64,000 nt of DNA from Paenibacillus tepidiphilus (GTDB lineage Bacteria; Bacillota; Bacilli; Paenibacillales; Paenibacillaceae): the NCBI RefSeq assembly GCF_008635795.1, contig NZ_VWRQ01000007.1, forward strand, positions 220,699-284,698, read 5' to 3'. The translations under genes and the position numbers were made by a program. The notes beneath the pieces were generated by a model. It saw nothing but the letters and a program-made list of their open reading frames with translations, ran no database searches and was not told the DNA's origin. Each line of letters starts with the position of its first letter. Within the stretch, counting starts at the first letter, position 1. Of the stretch, positions 1 to 7,791 are shown piece by piece.

Positions 1-550
1 GAATCGCCCGGAACCAGAGGTCATAATCATGGGTGTACGGCAGCGATTCGTCGAACAGCCCGATGGCGCCGAATACTTCTGTGCGGAACATTACCGTACA
101 GCCGTTGATGGGATTGCCCTGCAGGAAACACCGCAGATATTCCAGCATATTCGGAAAAGCCGGCGAAGCGTTCATTTCTGTTACCTGGGACTGGCTATTG
201 ATGAAATTGAAGTTGGTATAGCTGATCATAAGCCGGTGCTCTTCCATAAAAGCGACCTGATTGCTCAGTTTGTCGAAATAGAACATATCGTCCGAGCTGA
301 GCCAAGCGATATAATCCCCGGAGGCGTGGCGGATGGCGTGATTGAGCGCCGTTGCCGTCCCCCCGTTGGCTTTGCCCAGATAATGGATTCGGGAGAGATA
401 GGGAACAATCCGGTCCACATGCTGCCATGAGCCGTCGTCGACAACAATGATCTCATGGGCCGGCCAGGATTGAGCCAAGGCGCTTTGCAGCGCCTGCTCA
501 ATATAGGGGCAATTGTAGAACGGGATAATCACGGATACTTTCGGCCTCAT
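1..550 (-). CDS. Family 2 glycosyltransferase, 3' end outside window
   Basis: N-terminal 183 residues of a GT2 (GT-A fold) enzyme that would transfer a sugar from a nucleotide donor. It opens with the typical VSVIIPFYN strand; VVDDG is at about residues 36-40 and the metal-binding-like SSDD at 85-88. The ATG (548-550) overlaps the TGA of the upstream SDR gene in an ATGA junction, so it is translationally coupled and the last visible gene of the glycan operon running from 8880. It probably adds a sugar made by, or used with, the upstream nucleotide-sugar enzymes. The acceptor cannot be told. The stop codon lies beyond base 1. Confidence 0.9.
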   Translation of the reverse strand, partial: MRPKVSVIIPFYNCPYIEQALQSALAQSWPAHEIIVVDDGSWQHVDRIVPYLSRIHYLGKANGGTATALNHAIRHASGDYIAWLSSDDMFYFDKLSNQVAFMEEHRLMISYTNFNFINSQSQVTEMNASPAFPNMLEYLRCFLQGNPINGCTVMFRTEVFGAIGLFDESLPYTHDYDLWFRAI

Positions 551-1515
551 ACTAAACCTTCCTTCCCAGCGCCTCGGTAATGATCCAGGATGTCGGCGAG
601 CGACTGCACCAGCGGAATCTCCGGCTTCCAGCCCAGCACGGCTGCGCTGTGCTCAGCCGGATAAGCGGTATCCTCACGGCCGGAGACTGCGGAAACGGCG
701 GAATCATGATCCGGGCTGCTGTCCTCCGGTCCCCAGTCCATCGGAACTGCGGCGGATGTATGTGCCAGCAGCTCCGCCGCAATATCTCCCAGCCGGTGCG
801 GCGCCCCGGAATCGATCCGGTATACGACGCCTGTGTCTCCCTTGCGGAGAATGACATCATAGGCCCTGACGGCATCGCGTACGTCGAGGAAATCCCGCTG
901 CGCCAGCCGGGAGGATAGCCGGAACGGCTGCAGCTCCGCTTCGGACTCCGCTGTCTCCGTGCGCACGATGTGTCGGGCCAGCAGGGAGCAGAAGCCGGTG
1001 GAAGGGCCGGGGCCGATCAGATTGCACGGCTCGGCGAGCAGCACCGGCTGCTTGAACAAGGTGCCCCAGGCCAGCGAGACCAGTTCCTCCAGCGTTTTGC
1101 TCAGGCTGTACGGATGGGGCGGGCCTTCCTCCGCACCCGGCCGGTATTTAAGCCGGGAACCGGCCACCAGAATGCGGCCGGCCGGCTGGCTCCGGAGTGC
1201 CTCAAGCAGATACAGGGTAGCCATAACATTGGTTTCCATATAAAGCAGCGGATCGCGCCAGGATTCCGGTACCGAATTGCGGCCGGCCAGATGCAATACC
1301 TCCTCCGGACGGACTGCCTCAATCATTGCGTGTACCGCCCCCTGGTCGCTGAGGTCGCAGACATATTTCGCAACTTCCGGGGCAAAGATGTCCGGATCTT
1401 CAGGCAGCCGGCGCACGACGGCAGTAACTTCGGCACCGGCTGCATGGAAATAACGGACGGCGTGCCGGCCGGTAAAGCCTGCGGCGCCGGTAATGAGCAC
1501 CTTCCGCCCGCTCAT
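547..1515 (-). CDS. NAD-dependent epimerase/dehydratase (extended SDR)
   Basis: Nucleotide-sugar epimerase/dehydratase or reductase of about 322 residues. The Rossmann motif GAAGFTG is at residues 10-16 and the catalytic YSLSK (YxxxK) at about 136-140, preceded by the strand ending in GSR that supplies the Ser. The overall pattern (VLHLAGRNSVPESW, then an NVMATLYLLEAL helix) resembles GDP-4-keto-6-deoxymannose reductases, but the substrate is inferred only. I place the start at 1515, where ATG overlaps the TGA of the preceding reductase (ATGA) and the dinucleotide motif falls at the usual distance from the N-terminus. An in-frame ATG at 1542 would add nine residues and has a weaker ribosome site. 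It is coupled by ATGA to the next glycosyltransferase. Confidence 0.85.
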   Translation of the reverse strand: MSGRKVLITGAAGFTGRHAVRYFHAAGAEVTAVVRRLPEDPDIFAPEVAKYVCDLSDQGAVHAMIEAVRPEEVLHLAGRNSVPESWRDPLLYMETNVMATLYLLEALRSQPAGRILVAGSRLKYRPGAEEGPPHPYSLSKTLEELVSLAWGTLFKQPVLLAEPCNLIGPGPSTGFCSLLARHIVRTETAESEAELQPFRLSSRLAQRDFLDVRDAVRAYDVILRKGDTGVVYRIDSGAPHRLGDIAAELLAHTSAAVPMDWGPEDSSPDHDSAVSAVSGREDTAYPAEHSAAVLGWKPEIPLVQSLADILDHYRGAGKEGLV

Positions 1516-2351
1516 GTGGACATCCCGGAATCTCTCATCCATTCCGCCAGCTCGGTCAGCATTTCGGGATAGGAGGGCAGCTTGAACCGGACATCCGCCC
1601 TGGTGCTTACCAGGGTACGGTCCTGCACATGCTCCGCTTCTGGAATAATTTCAACATCCGTTTTATGAAAGGCATATTGCATATGCCGGAGCAATTCGTA
1701 TTTACTGAGCGGCTCGGGATGCGCCAGATGGATCAGACCGGAAATTTCCGGGTCCAGCAGGCGCTCGACGGTCTTGGCCAGCTCCAGGGTGGTGACGCCG
1801 TTCCACATGACCCGTTCGTAGCCGGATACGGGACCCTTCTGAGACAGAAACCATTCCATCAGACCGATGCCGCCCGTGCGGATTTCCGGGCCGATAATGG
1901 AGGTGCGTACGGTCACATGCCCGGGTGCCCGTACCTCGCCAAGACTCTTGGTGATGGCATACACGGAAGTTCCATCAGGGGTGTCCGCTTCAGTGTAACC
2001 GCCGCGTGTTCCTTCGAACACGCAGTCGGTACTGATATGAATCAGCCGGGCATGCACAGCATCCGCCACACGGCGCAGCCGGTGGGGCAGAAAGCCGTTG
2101 ACATGATACGCGCCGATCCGGTCGCGCTCGGCGAAGTGGTTCAGCACGCCCAGCGCATTGATGATGACATGGGGTGAAACGATTTCTACCAGCTTCTCCA
2201 CACCGGCAATATCATCGGCATCCACATACAGCCCGCCAAGATCGCTCTTATCCCGGGTGGTGTGGAAGACGTGATGCTTGCCCTGGCGGCGGAAGTAAGC
2301 CGCCAGCATATGACCCGCCATACCGTTTCCGCCGAGAATGAGCAGCTTCAC
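1512..2351 (-). CDS. RmlD/CapF-like nucleotide-sugar reductase (SDR)
   Basis: 279-residue dTDP-4-dehydrorhamnose-reductase-like SDR. GGNGMAGH is at residues 7-14, STD at 107-109 and YAITK at 131-135. It starts with GTG (2349-2351) overlapping the TGA of the upstream 4,6-dehydratase. Placed directly after CapE/FnlA-like and WecB-like genes, it fits the 4-keto reduction of UDP-N-acetyl-L-fucosamine synthesis (the CapF/FnlB step). Known CapF/FnlB proteins are about 370 residues with a C-terminal cupin; this one stops after the reductase domain, so either the cupin is dispensable or the product is a different 6-deoxy-HexNAc. The function is inferred from neighbours; the fold is certain. Confidence 0.87.
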   Translation of the reverse strand: MKLLILGGNGMAGHMLAAYFRRQGKHHVFHTTRDKSDLGGLYVDADDIAGVEKLVEIVSPHVIINALGVLNHFAERDRIGAYHVNGFLPHRLRRVADAVHARLIHISTDCVFEGTRGGYTEADTPDGTSVYAITKSLGEVRAPGHVTVRTSIIGPEIRTGGIGLMEWFLSQKGPVSGYERVMWNGVTTLELAKTVERLLDPEISGLIHLAHPEPLSKYELLRHMQYAFHKTDVEIIPEAEHVQDRTLVSTRADVRFKLPSYPEMLTELAEWMRDSGMST

Positions 2352-3334
2352 TTCAGGAACCCTCCCCGGATCAGGATGTCCTTGATCTCCTCCTGATCCA
2401 TCAGATTATTCTCGGAGCTGAAGCTGTTGAAGGATACATGAGGATAGCCCTTGTAGTGGTCCCGCAGCTCCGGCATATCCAGTGTCGGCAGGATAACGAG
2501 GTACTGTTCATCGTAAACCACGGTGGTCAGGCTCTCGAAATCGCTCATCAGGATTTCGTGAATTTTCTCCCCGGGACGGATTCCCGTCTCCACGATGCTG
2601 ACATTCTCTCTGCCTGAAGCCTCGATCAGCACCTCGGCCAGGTCGACGATACGGCAGGTCGGCATGGTCATCACGAAGATTTCCCCGCCCAGGCTTACTT
2701 CGGAGGCCTTGAAGAGCAGTGTGATCGCATCGCGCAGGGTGAAGAAGAACCGCGTCATCTTCATATCCGTAATGCGCACCTGGCCCTTGTCGCGGATCTG
2801 CTTCATGAACAGGTGCACCACACTGCCGTTGGTGCCGAGCACATTGCCGCCGCGTACGGTCACGAAGCGGGTGCGGCTGCCCAGCAGGTTGGCGTAGACG
2901 AACAGCTTCTCGCCGATGGCTTTGGTCATGCCGTAGAAGTTGGAAGGATTCGCGGCCTTGTCGGTAGAGATGTAGATCGCCTTCTCGACATTGTTCGCAA
3001 TTGCCGCCTCAATCACATTTTGTGTGCCGACGACATTGGTCTTGAGCGCTTCATACGGCTGATCTTCGCAGACCGGCACATGCTTCAGCGCAGCCAGATG
3101 GAAGACGTAGTCCACACCGCGGCATGCAGCGACCAGCGCTTCTTTATCGCGGATGTCGCCGATCACGAAGCTGAGCCGGTTATCCTCGAATTCGCGGCTC
3201 ATCGCCACCTGGGCTGACTCGCTGCGGGAGAAGACGATAATTTCTTGAGGATTCTGCGGCAGCAGCTGCCGGATGAGTTCATGCCCCCAGGAACCGGTGC
3301 CCCCTGTGACCAAAATCCGTTTATTATTGAACAT
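2348..3334 (-). CDS. CapE/FnlA-like UDP-GlcNAc 4,6-dehydratase
   Basis: Polysaccharide-biosynthesis SDR of 328 residues. Dinucleotide motif TGGTGSWG is at 10-17, the family signature LKHVP at 83-87, STDKA at 123-127 and YGMTK at 134-138. Family members remove water from UDP-GlcNAc and invert C5, giving a UDP-2-acetamido-4-keto-6-deoxyhexose. The start at 3334 is chosen because GGAGGG lies seven bases upstream; the longer form (3349) adds five residues inside the upstream gene. It overlaps the end of the 2-epimerase gene by 11 bases and is followed by the RmlD-like reductase through GTGA, so dehydratase, reductase and epimerase are co-translated. Confidence 0.9.
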   Translation of the reverse strand: MFNNKRILVTGGTGSWGHELIRQLLPQNPQEIIVFSRSESAQVAMSREFEDNRLSFVIGDIRDKEALVAACRGVDYVFHLAALKHVPVCEDQPYEALKTNVVGTQNVIEAAIANNVEKAIYISTDKAANPSNFYGMTKAIGEKLFVYANLLGSRTRFVTVRGGNVLGTNGSVVHLFMKQIRDKGQVRITDMKMTRFFFTLRDAITLLFKASEVSLGGEIFVMTMPTCRIVDLAEVLIEASGRENVSIVETGIRPGEKIHEILMSDFESLTTVVYDEQYLVILPTLDMPELRDHYKGYPHVSFNSFSSENNLMDQEEIKDILIRGGFLK

Positions 3335-4418
3335 GCAGGTTCCCTCCAAGCAGAAATTTTACTACCTTTGCTGAGACATCCGGGGCTTTGTAGCCTTCCG
3401 GTGCCTCCCACTCCCGGCCTACCGACGTCATCAGCTTGACACAGCGGAGTATGCTGCCTTGCTCTACTCCCGATACGACATTGCTGCCGCAATCCACCGT
3501 CTCCGGACGTTCGGTCGTCCGGCGGATCGTCACGGTGGGCACTCCCATCAGGCAGCACTCTTCCTGAACAGTACCGCTGTCGGTGATGGCGCACAGGGCG
3601 TGCCGCTCCAGACGGACGAAATCGAAGAATCCGAAGGGCTCGTGAAATTCCACCAGCGGATGCATGCTCAGCGGTAATTGCTCACTGAGTTTGGAGCGGG
3701 TGCGGGGATGAATGCTGCAGATCAGGCGGAGTCCGGAGTATTCCGCCACCTTGTTCAGGCCCGACATAATCTGCAGCAGCGAGTCCTGGTCATCGACATT
3801 CTCCGCACGGTGGGCCGTAACCAGGAAGTAGTTTCCCTCGCCCAGCTCCAGGCGCTCCAGAATGTCGCTGGCGGCGATTTGCGCTTCATAATGGTTCATG
3901 ACCTCGTAAATCGGATTGCCGGTCAGCACGATGCGCTGGCTCGGGAAGCCCTCGCTGAGCAGATGTCTCTTGCTCTGCTGTGTATATGGCATATTAATGG
4001 TGGAAACGGCGTCGATGACACGGCGGTTTTTCTCTTCGGGCACCTTTAAATCGTAGCAGCGGTTGCCCGCCTCCATATGCACGACCGGAATCCCCATCCG
4101 CTCGGCCAGAACGGCGCATAGTGCACTGTTGGTATCGCCGAGCAGCAGAATCCGGTCCGGCTGTTCCTTCAGGAGGATGCCTTCCAGACCGCCGAACATG
4201 GCAGCCAATTGCCCGCCAAGACCCGCCTGCTTATCCTGCAGCACATAATCCGGCGCCCGGAGCCCCAGCTCGGCGAAGAAAATGCCGCTGAGGCTGGCGG
4301 TGAAGTTCTGCCCGGTATGCACCAGCACATGCCGCTCCGCATGCTGATCCAGCAGCGGAATGATGACGCTCAGGCGGATAATTTCAGGCCGCGTGCCGAG
4401 TATCGTCATGATCTTCAT
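3324..4418 (-). CDS. WecB/CapG-like UDP-HexNAc 2-epimerase
   Basis: Non-hydrolysing UDP-N-acetylhexosamine 2-epimerase of 364 residues, GT-B fold. The N-terminus has the family signature LGTRPE; HTGQN is at 34-38, GDTNS at 94-98, HMEAGNR at 114-120 and PEEKNRR at 127-133, and a later region reads TDSGTVQEE. It interconverts C2 epimers of UDP-GlcNAc-type sugars. Beside the CapE/FnlA-like and reductase genes, the CapG/FnlC role (last step to UDP-L-FucNAc) is more likely than making UDP-ManNAc. GGGGAG stands seven bases before the ATG. Upstream is a GC-rich 161-base gap after the GT4 gene. Confidence 0.92.
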   Translation of the reverse strand: MKIMTILGTRPEIIRLSVIIPLLDQHAERHVLVHTGQNFTASLSGIFFAELGLRAPDYVLQDKQAGLGGQLAAMFGGLEGILLKEQPDRILLLGDTNSALCAVLAERMGIPVVHMEAGNRCYDLKVPEEKNRRVIDAVSTINMPYTQQSKRHLLSEGFPSQRIVLTGNPIYEVMNHYEAQIAASDILERLELGEGNYFLVTAHRAENVDDQDSLLQIMSGLNKVAEYSGLRLICSIHPRTRSKLSEQLPLSMHPLVEFHEPFGFFDFVRLERHALCAITDSGTVQEECCLMGVPTVTIRRTTERPETVDCGSNVVSGVEQGSILRCVKLMTSVGREWEAPEGYKAPDVSAKVVKFLLGGNLHVQ

Positions 4419-4579
4419 GCTTTCACTCCCCTGCTTGTTGTATTGATGGCCTGCCGCCCGCAGCAGACTGCGGACGGGCAGTTACGCCTATGCGGCAGCT
4501 CGCGGGCGACCTGCGCACAGCAGCTTCCCTTCCCGGCGGGGCGCACAGCTGCCCCGCCGGGAAAGGCCGGCCGCGGGCG

Positions 4580-6181
4580 CTAGCCCGCCTTGCGGCGCCG
4601 CCTTCCACCGCGCCGCTTGCGCCCGCTGCGGCGCGGCTTCGGCCGGCGGCGCACCTCGCGCGCCCGCCGCTTGTGGTTCGGGCGCCCGCGCCGGAGCGCC
4701 CGGGCCTTGCTCCGGCGCAGCTTGCCGCGCCGGAGCTTCAGGCGCCGCAGCCGCAGGGCGCGGCGCAGCTTCGGCCGCCGCCCCGGCGGGGGCGCTGGCG
4801 GCGGGGGCGGCACGGCGGCGGGCTCGGCGCCGCCGGGGGCTGCTGCGGCACCGGCGGGCTCCGGTGCCGGGGCAGCGGCAGGGACCTCCGGCTCCGCAGG
4901 CGCCGGGGGCGCGGGCTCTGCCGGCGCCGCATATGGAGGCGGCGCCAGCTCCAGCTGCACCGGAGCCGGAGCCGCCTGCGGCACCTCCGGTACGATGCAG
5001 TACCGGAGGCTCCAGCGCTCCGCAAGCCCGAGCAGGCGCGCGCGGTAAGCCTCCGGCCCGTACAGCCCGGCGATGCGCTCCCGCGCCTGCGACCCGACCA
5101 TGCCCGCGAGCCCCGGCTCCGCCAGCAGCGCGTTCACCCGCTCCGCCAGCGCGGCGATATCCGCCGCCGGCGCGAGCTGCTCGGCGCAGCCGGCGGCAAC
5201 CAGGATTTCCTGCAGCCCGCCGGAATCATAGGCGACGACAGGCTTGCCGAAGGCGAAGCCTTCCAGAGCCGTCATGCCGAAGCCCTCGCGGATCAGGCTG
5301 GGAACCACCAGCAGATCCATCGCGCAATATGCGGCAGGCAGACTCTCCTCATATCCGACAAAATGAAACTTTCCGCTTAGCCCTTCCAGCTTCACCTTGC
5401 GCTGGCAGCGGTCGTAATAATTTTTGTCGCCCGGTGTGCCGATGACCAGAAACTTGGCGCCCGGGTGGTGTGCGGAGACGAGGACCGCCATTTTGACGAA
5501 ATGCTCCAGCCCCTTCTCCTTATTGATGAAGGACGAAATATAACCGATCAGCGGCTCCTCCGGAGCTACATGCAGTTCGCGCCGGCGGTCGCCCCGCAGC
5601 TTGCTCCAGGCTTCAACCAGCAAATCCTTGTCATCCCAGGAGGGGGGAAGCTGGGTGACCTTGCCTTCGCGGATGTACTCCGGGAAGCAAGCCGCGGCCG
5701 TATGCGAAATAGCCAGAATCTCATCACTGTTGCGGTTGATCAAATCCGTGCTGAGATGGGTGTAATCATTGCCTACAATAGTCTCCGATATTTTCCAGAT
5801 TACCGGAATTTTCAGCGATTTTGCTGCCAGAGCCGGCAGTGCATGCACACATGTGCTGCAGATAATAAAAGCGGGACGCACACCAGCCAGCCAGTCTGTC
5901 ATTTCAAGGTATTCCTTGCTTTCCTGAAATTTACGGATGTCCGCTTCCAGACCGGCATAAGGGGTGTACATTCCGTAGACGAGCGGTATCGGCAGCAGCT
6001 GCACCTGAAGACCGGCTGCTCTAGCCTGGCGGGTCAGCTTGCCGTCCTGGGGCGCAACGAGAATGCAATCAAAATAAGGGGAAAGCTCCCGTGCGAAGAA
6101 CAGCAGCAGCTTTTCCGCCCCCGTGATGCTGCGTGTGTTGGAGACATGGGAAAAGAGGACGATTGTAGCTTTGTCGGCCAT
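4580..6181 (-). CDS. Family 4 glycosyltransferase with Pro/Ala linker and Arg/Lys tail
   Basis: A 533-residue protein. Residues 1-395 form a GT4 GT-B glycosyltransferase with an FINKEKGLEHFV helix and the EGFGMTALEGFAFGKPVVA donor-site motif near 299-317. About 398-467 is a Pro/Ala/Glu-rich linker and the last 66 residues are almost pure Arg/Lys/Gly/Ala, with runs such as KLRRGKLRRSK. A tail like this is not part of the GT4 family; similar basic stretches occur in the small protein at 19737 and the GT2 enzymes at 28218 and 29219. It may hold the enzyme on an anionic surface such as the forming spore coat (inference). The start at 6181 (MADKATIV) replaces an ATG at 6250 that lies inside the 65-bp repeats. 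The 3' third is extremely GC-rich. Confidence 0.85.
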   Translation of the reverse strand: MADKATIVLFSHVSNTRSITGAEKLLLFFARELSPYFDCILVAPQDGKLTRQARAAGLQVQLLPIPLVYGMYTPYAGLEADIRKFQESKEYLEMTDWLAGVRPAFIICSTCVHALPALAAKSLKIPVIWKISETIVGNDYTHLSTDLINRNSDEILAISHTAAACFPEYIREGKVTQLPPSWDDKDLLVEAWSKLRGDRRRELHVAPEEPLIGYISSFINKEKGLEHFVKMAVLVSAHHPGAKFLVIGTPGDKNYYDRCQRKVKLEGLSGKFHFVGYEESLPAAYCAMDLLVVPSLIREGFGMTALEGFAFGKPVVAYDSGGLQEILVAAGCAEQLAPAADIAALAERVNALLAEPGLAGMVGSQARERIAGLYGPEAYRARLLGLAERWSLRYCIVPEVPQAAPAPVQLELAPPPYAAPAEPAPPAPAEPEVPAAAPAPEPAGAAAAPGGAEPAAVPPPPPAPPPGRRPKLRRALRLRRLKLRRGKLRRSKARALRRGRPNHKRRAREVRRRPKPRRSGRKRRGGRRRRKAG

Positions 6182-6235
6182 GGTGGTTCGGCGCTCCCTG
6201 GCAAGGGGCCTCGAGCGACCATTCACCTCCCTGAA

Positions 6236-6480
6236 AGTTTTACGGAGCATAAGCTACAAGAACATCTTCGCAGTAAAACTCGCTTCGAAAGCATAGGCTT
6301 AGTTTTACGGAGCATAAGCTACAAGAACATCTTCACAGTAAAACTTGCTTCGAAAGCATAGGCTTAGTTTTACGGAGCATAAGCTACATGAACATCTTCA
6401 CAGTAAAACTCGCTTCGAAAGCATAGGCTTAGTTTTACGGAGCATAAGCTACAAGAACATCTTCACAGTAAAACTTGCTC
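6236..6480. repeat. Four tandem 65-bp hairpin repeats (AGTTTTAC...GTAAAACT)
   Basis: Four near-identical units start at 6236, 6301, 6366 and 6431, period 65. Each has AGTTTTAC and, about 30 bases on, its exact complement GTAAAACT (6301-6308 with 6338-6345 in unit 2), then a constant joint ending GCTTCGAAAGCATAGGCTT. The array fills the gap between a CgeB-like gene and the GT4 gene and ends about 55 bases before the GT4 start. The same joint recurs at 63386-63494 with a different stem. Confidence 0.95.
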
Positions 6481-6553
6481 CGGTCCGCCGCCCCGGCCCA
6501 GCCGGAGCAAGGGCCTGCGGGCTAACGCCAAGCCCGGTACTCCAGTATATTGA

Positions 6554-6588
6554 GGGGGGACAGTTACCGGCACGACAGCTGTCCCCCC
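6554..6588 (-). terminator. Strong GC hairpin between CgeB-like and GT4 genes
   Basis: A 10-bp perfect stem (GGGGGGACAG at 6554-6563 with CTGTCCCCCC at 6579-6588) and a 15-base loop lie 38 bases after the stop of the CgeB-like gene. No clear U-run follows on the minus strand, so it may be an attenuator, an mRNA end protector or a weak terminator. Confidence 0.4.
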
Positions 6589-6625
6589 GTTATCCGCACA
6601 AATTCGGCCTGCCGGTGCTACACGC

Positions 6626-7759
6626 TCAGTTGTAAATGATCGTCAGCAGCTGGTTGACACGCTTCAGATAGGTGTGGTCCTTCAGCGTCCGTTCAAAGGC
6701 GCGCAGCGCCATCTCCCGCCGCTCCTCCTCATGGGTCAGATAGAAGCGGATCTTCTCCATCAGCTCCAGCGGAGTCGTGAAGGTGTCGATCTCCTCTCCC
6801 ACCTTGTAGAAGGAACCAAGGTCATTCCGGGCATCGCTGAGCTGCAGCGTGCCGCTGGCCGCAATCTCAAAGGTACGGGGGTTCGGCGAGGATGCGGGAA
6901 TGGACAGTGCGTTGTTGTTCACCACTTCGTCGATATGGGAGCGGTGGAGATTGATGACAATCTTCGATCCGCTATAGGCGATCGCCGTCTCCTGCGGCGT
7001 CATCCATCTGCCGATTTCGATCCGCTCGCCATAGAGCGGAGCTTCGGGCAGACGGTCCCACCAGATGCCGTTGATAACCGTGTTGTAGCTCATCAAATCA
7101 GGCATAATTTCCCGGAAGAAGGCAACCCGGTTCCAGTAGGCGGAGCCGATGAAGCTCACGTCGCGGTGAATCGGGGAATGCGTGATCGTCGGGCGGTAGT
7201 GCTCCCTGTGAGCGGCGAAAGGCAAGTAGTGTACCTTCTGGCAGCCAAGGCCGCGGTAAATTTCCACACAATTCAGCTCAAGTGTGAACACATAGTCGTA
7301 ATGGGTGACGATTTTCATCGTGAAATCGGTGTAGTAAGGATCGTCCGTCAGCCAGATGGCTGTCTTGTGACCCCTGCTGCGCAGCAGCGCAACCTGGTCC
7401 AGCGGCAAATCAAGGCCATCCAGCACCAGCACCAGATCAGGGGAATGGGTGATCGCCAGGTCCACCAGGTTCTGGCGCACATCGGTAATGGTGACGCGGG
7501 TGGCCAGCTTTTGCAGCGCGCAGATGACGGCGTCATCCAGCGGCGAGTACGGGTAGCCTTTTCCCGAGGCCACGTACAAGATATGAATGTCGCGGACCGG
7601 CAGCGGCTCTTCCGGACGGCCGTCGAGGACGGCGAGTCTTCCCCGCAAATAGCCTTCGTCGTACCCGACCTTAAATCCGGTCAGGCGTCCACGCAGCTTC
7701 TCTTCTTCCGCAGGCGACCGCAGAATGGGCGGCGCGGGCATAATAAAATGATTATCCAT
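6626..7759 (-). CDS. CgeB-like spore glycosyltransferase (1)
   Basis: About 377 residues, of the CgeB/DUF3880-type GT-B glycosyltransferases known from the outer layer of Bacillus spores. The N-terminus carries GFKVGYDEGYLRG (about 28-40), a four-residue periodic Gly/aromatic motif. The body has the family pattern IWLTDDPYYTDFT in the first half and NPRTFEIAASGTLQLSDARN in the second. The start at 7759 is chosen because AAGGAG sits nine bases upstream; the longer ATG at 7795 overlaps the stop of the paralogue (ATGA) but has no ribosome site of its own. It is paralogous to the gene at 7792-8880, and the pair begins the glycan operon. Likely role: sugar transfer onto spore-surface protein or polysaccharide; the acceptor is unknown. 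Confidence 0.85.
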   Translation of the reverse strand: MDNHFIMPAPPILRSPAEEEKLRGRLTGFKVGYDEGYLRGRLAVLDGRPEEPLPVRDIHILYVASGKGYPYSPLDDAVICALQKLATRVTITDVRQNLVDLAITHSPDLVLVLDGLDLPLDQVALLRSRGHKTAIWLTDDPYYTDFTMKIVTHYDYVFTLELNCVEIYRGLGCQKVHYLPFAAHREHYRPTITHSPIHRDVSFIGSAYWNRVAFFREIMPDLMSYNTVINGIWWDRLPEAPLYGERIEIGRWMTPQETAIAYSGSKIVINLHRSHIDEVVNNNALSIPASSPNPRTFEIAASGTLQLSDARNDLGSFYKVGEEIDTFTTPLELMEKIRFYLTHEEERREMALRAFERTLKDHTYLKRVNQLLTIIYN

Positions 7760-7791
7760 GAGAATTCGCTCCTTCATCCTGGTTTCCGGTT

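Noticed and set aside
4580..5030. Long plus-strand ORFs (up to 296 residues) opposite the GT4 tail
   Set aside because: They are antisense to the GC-rich tail codons; composition is Ala/Arg/Pro only and there is no ribosome site.
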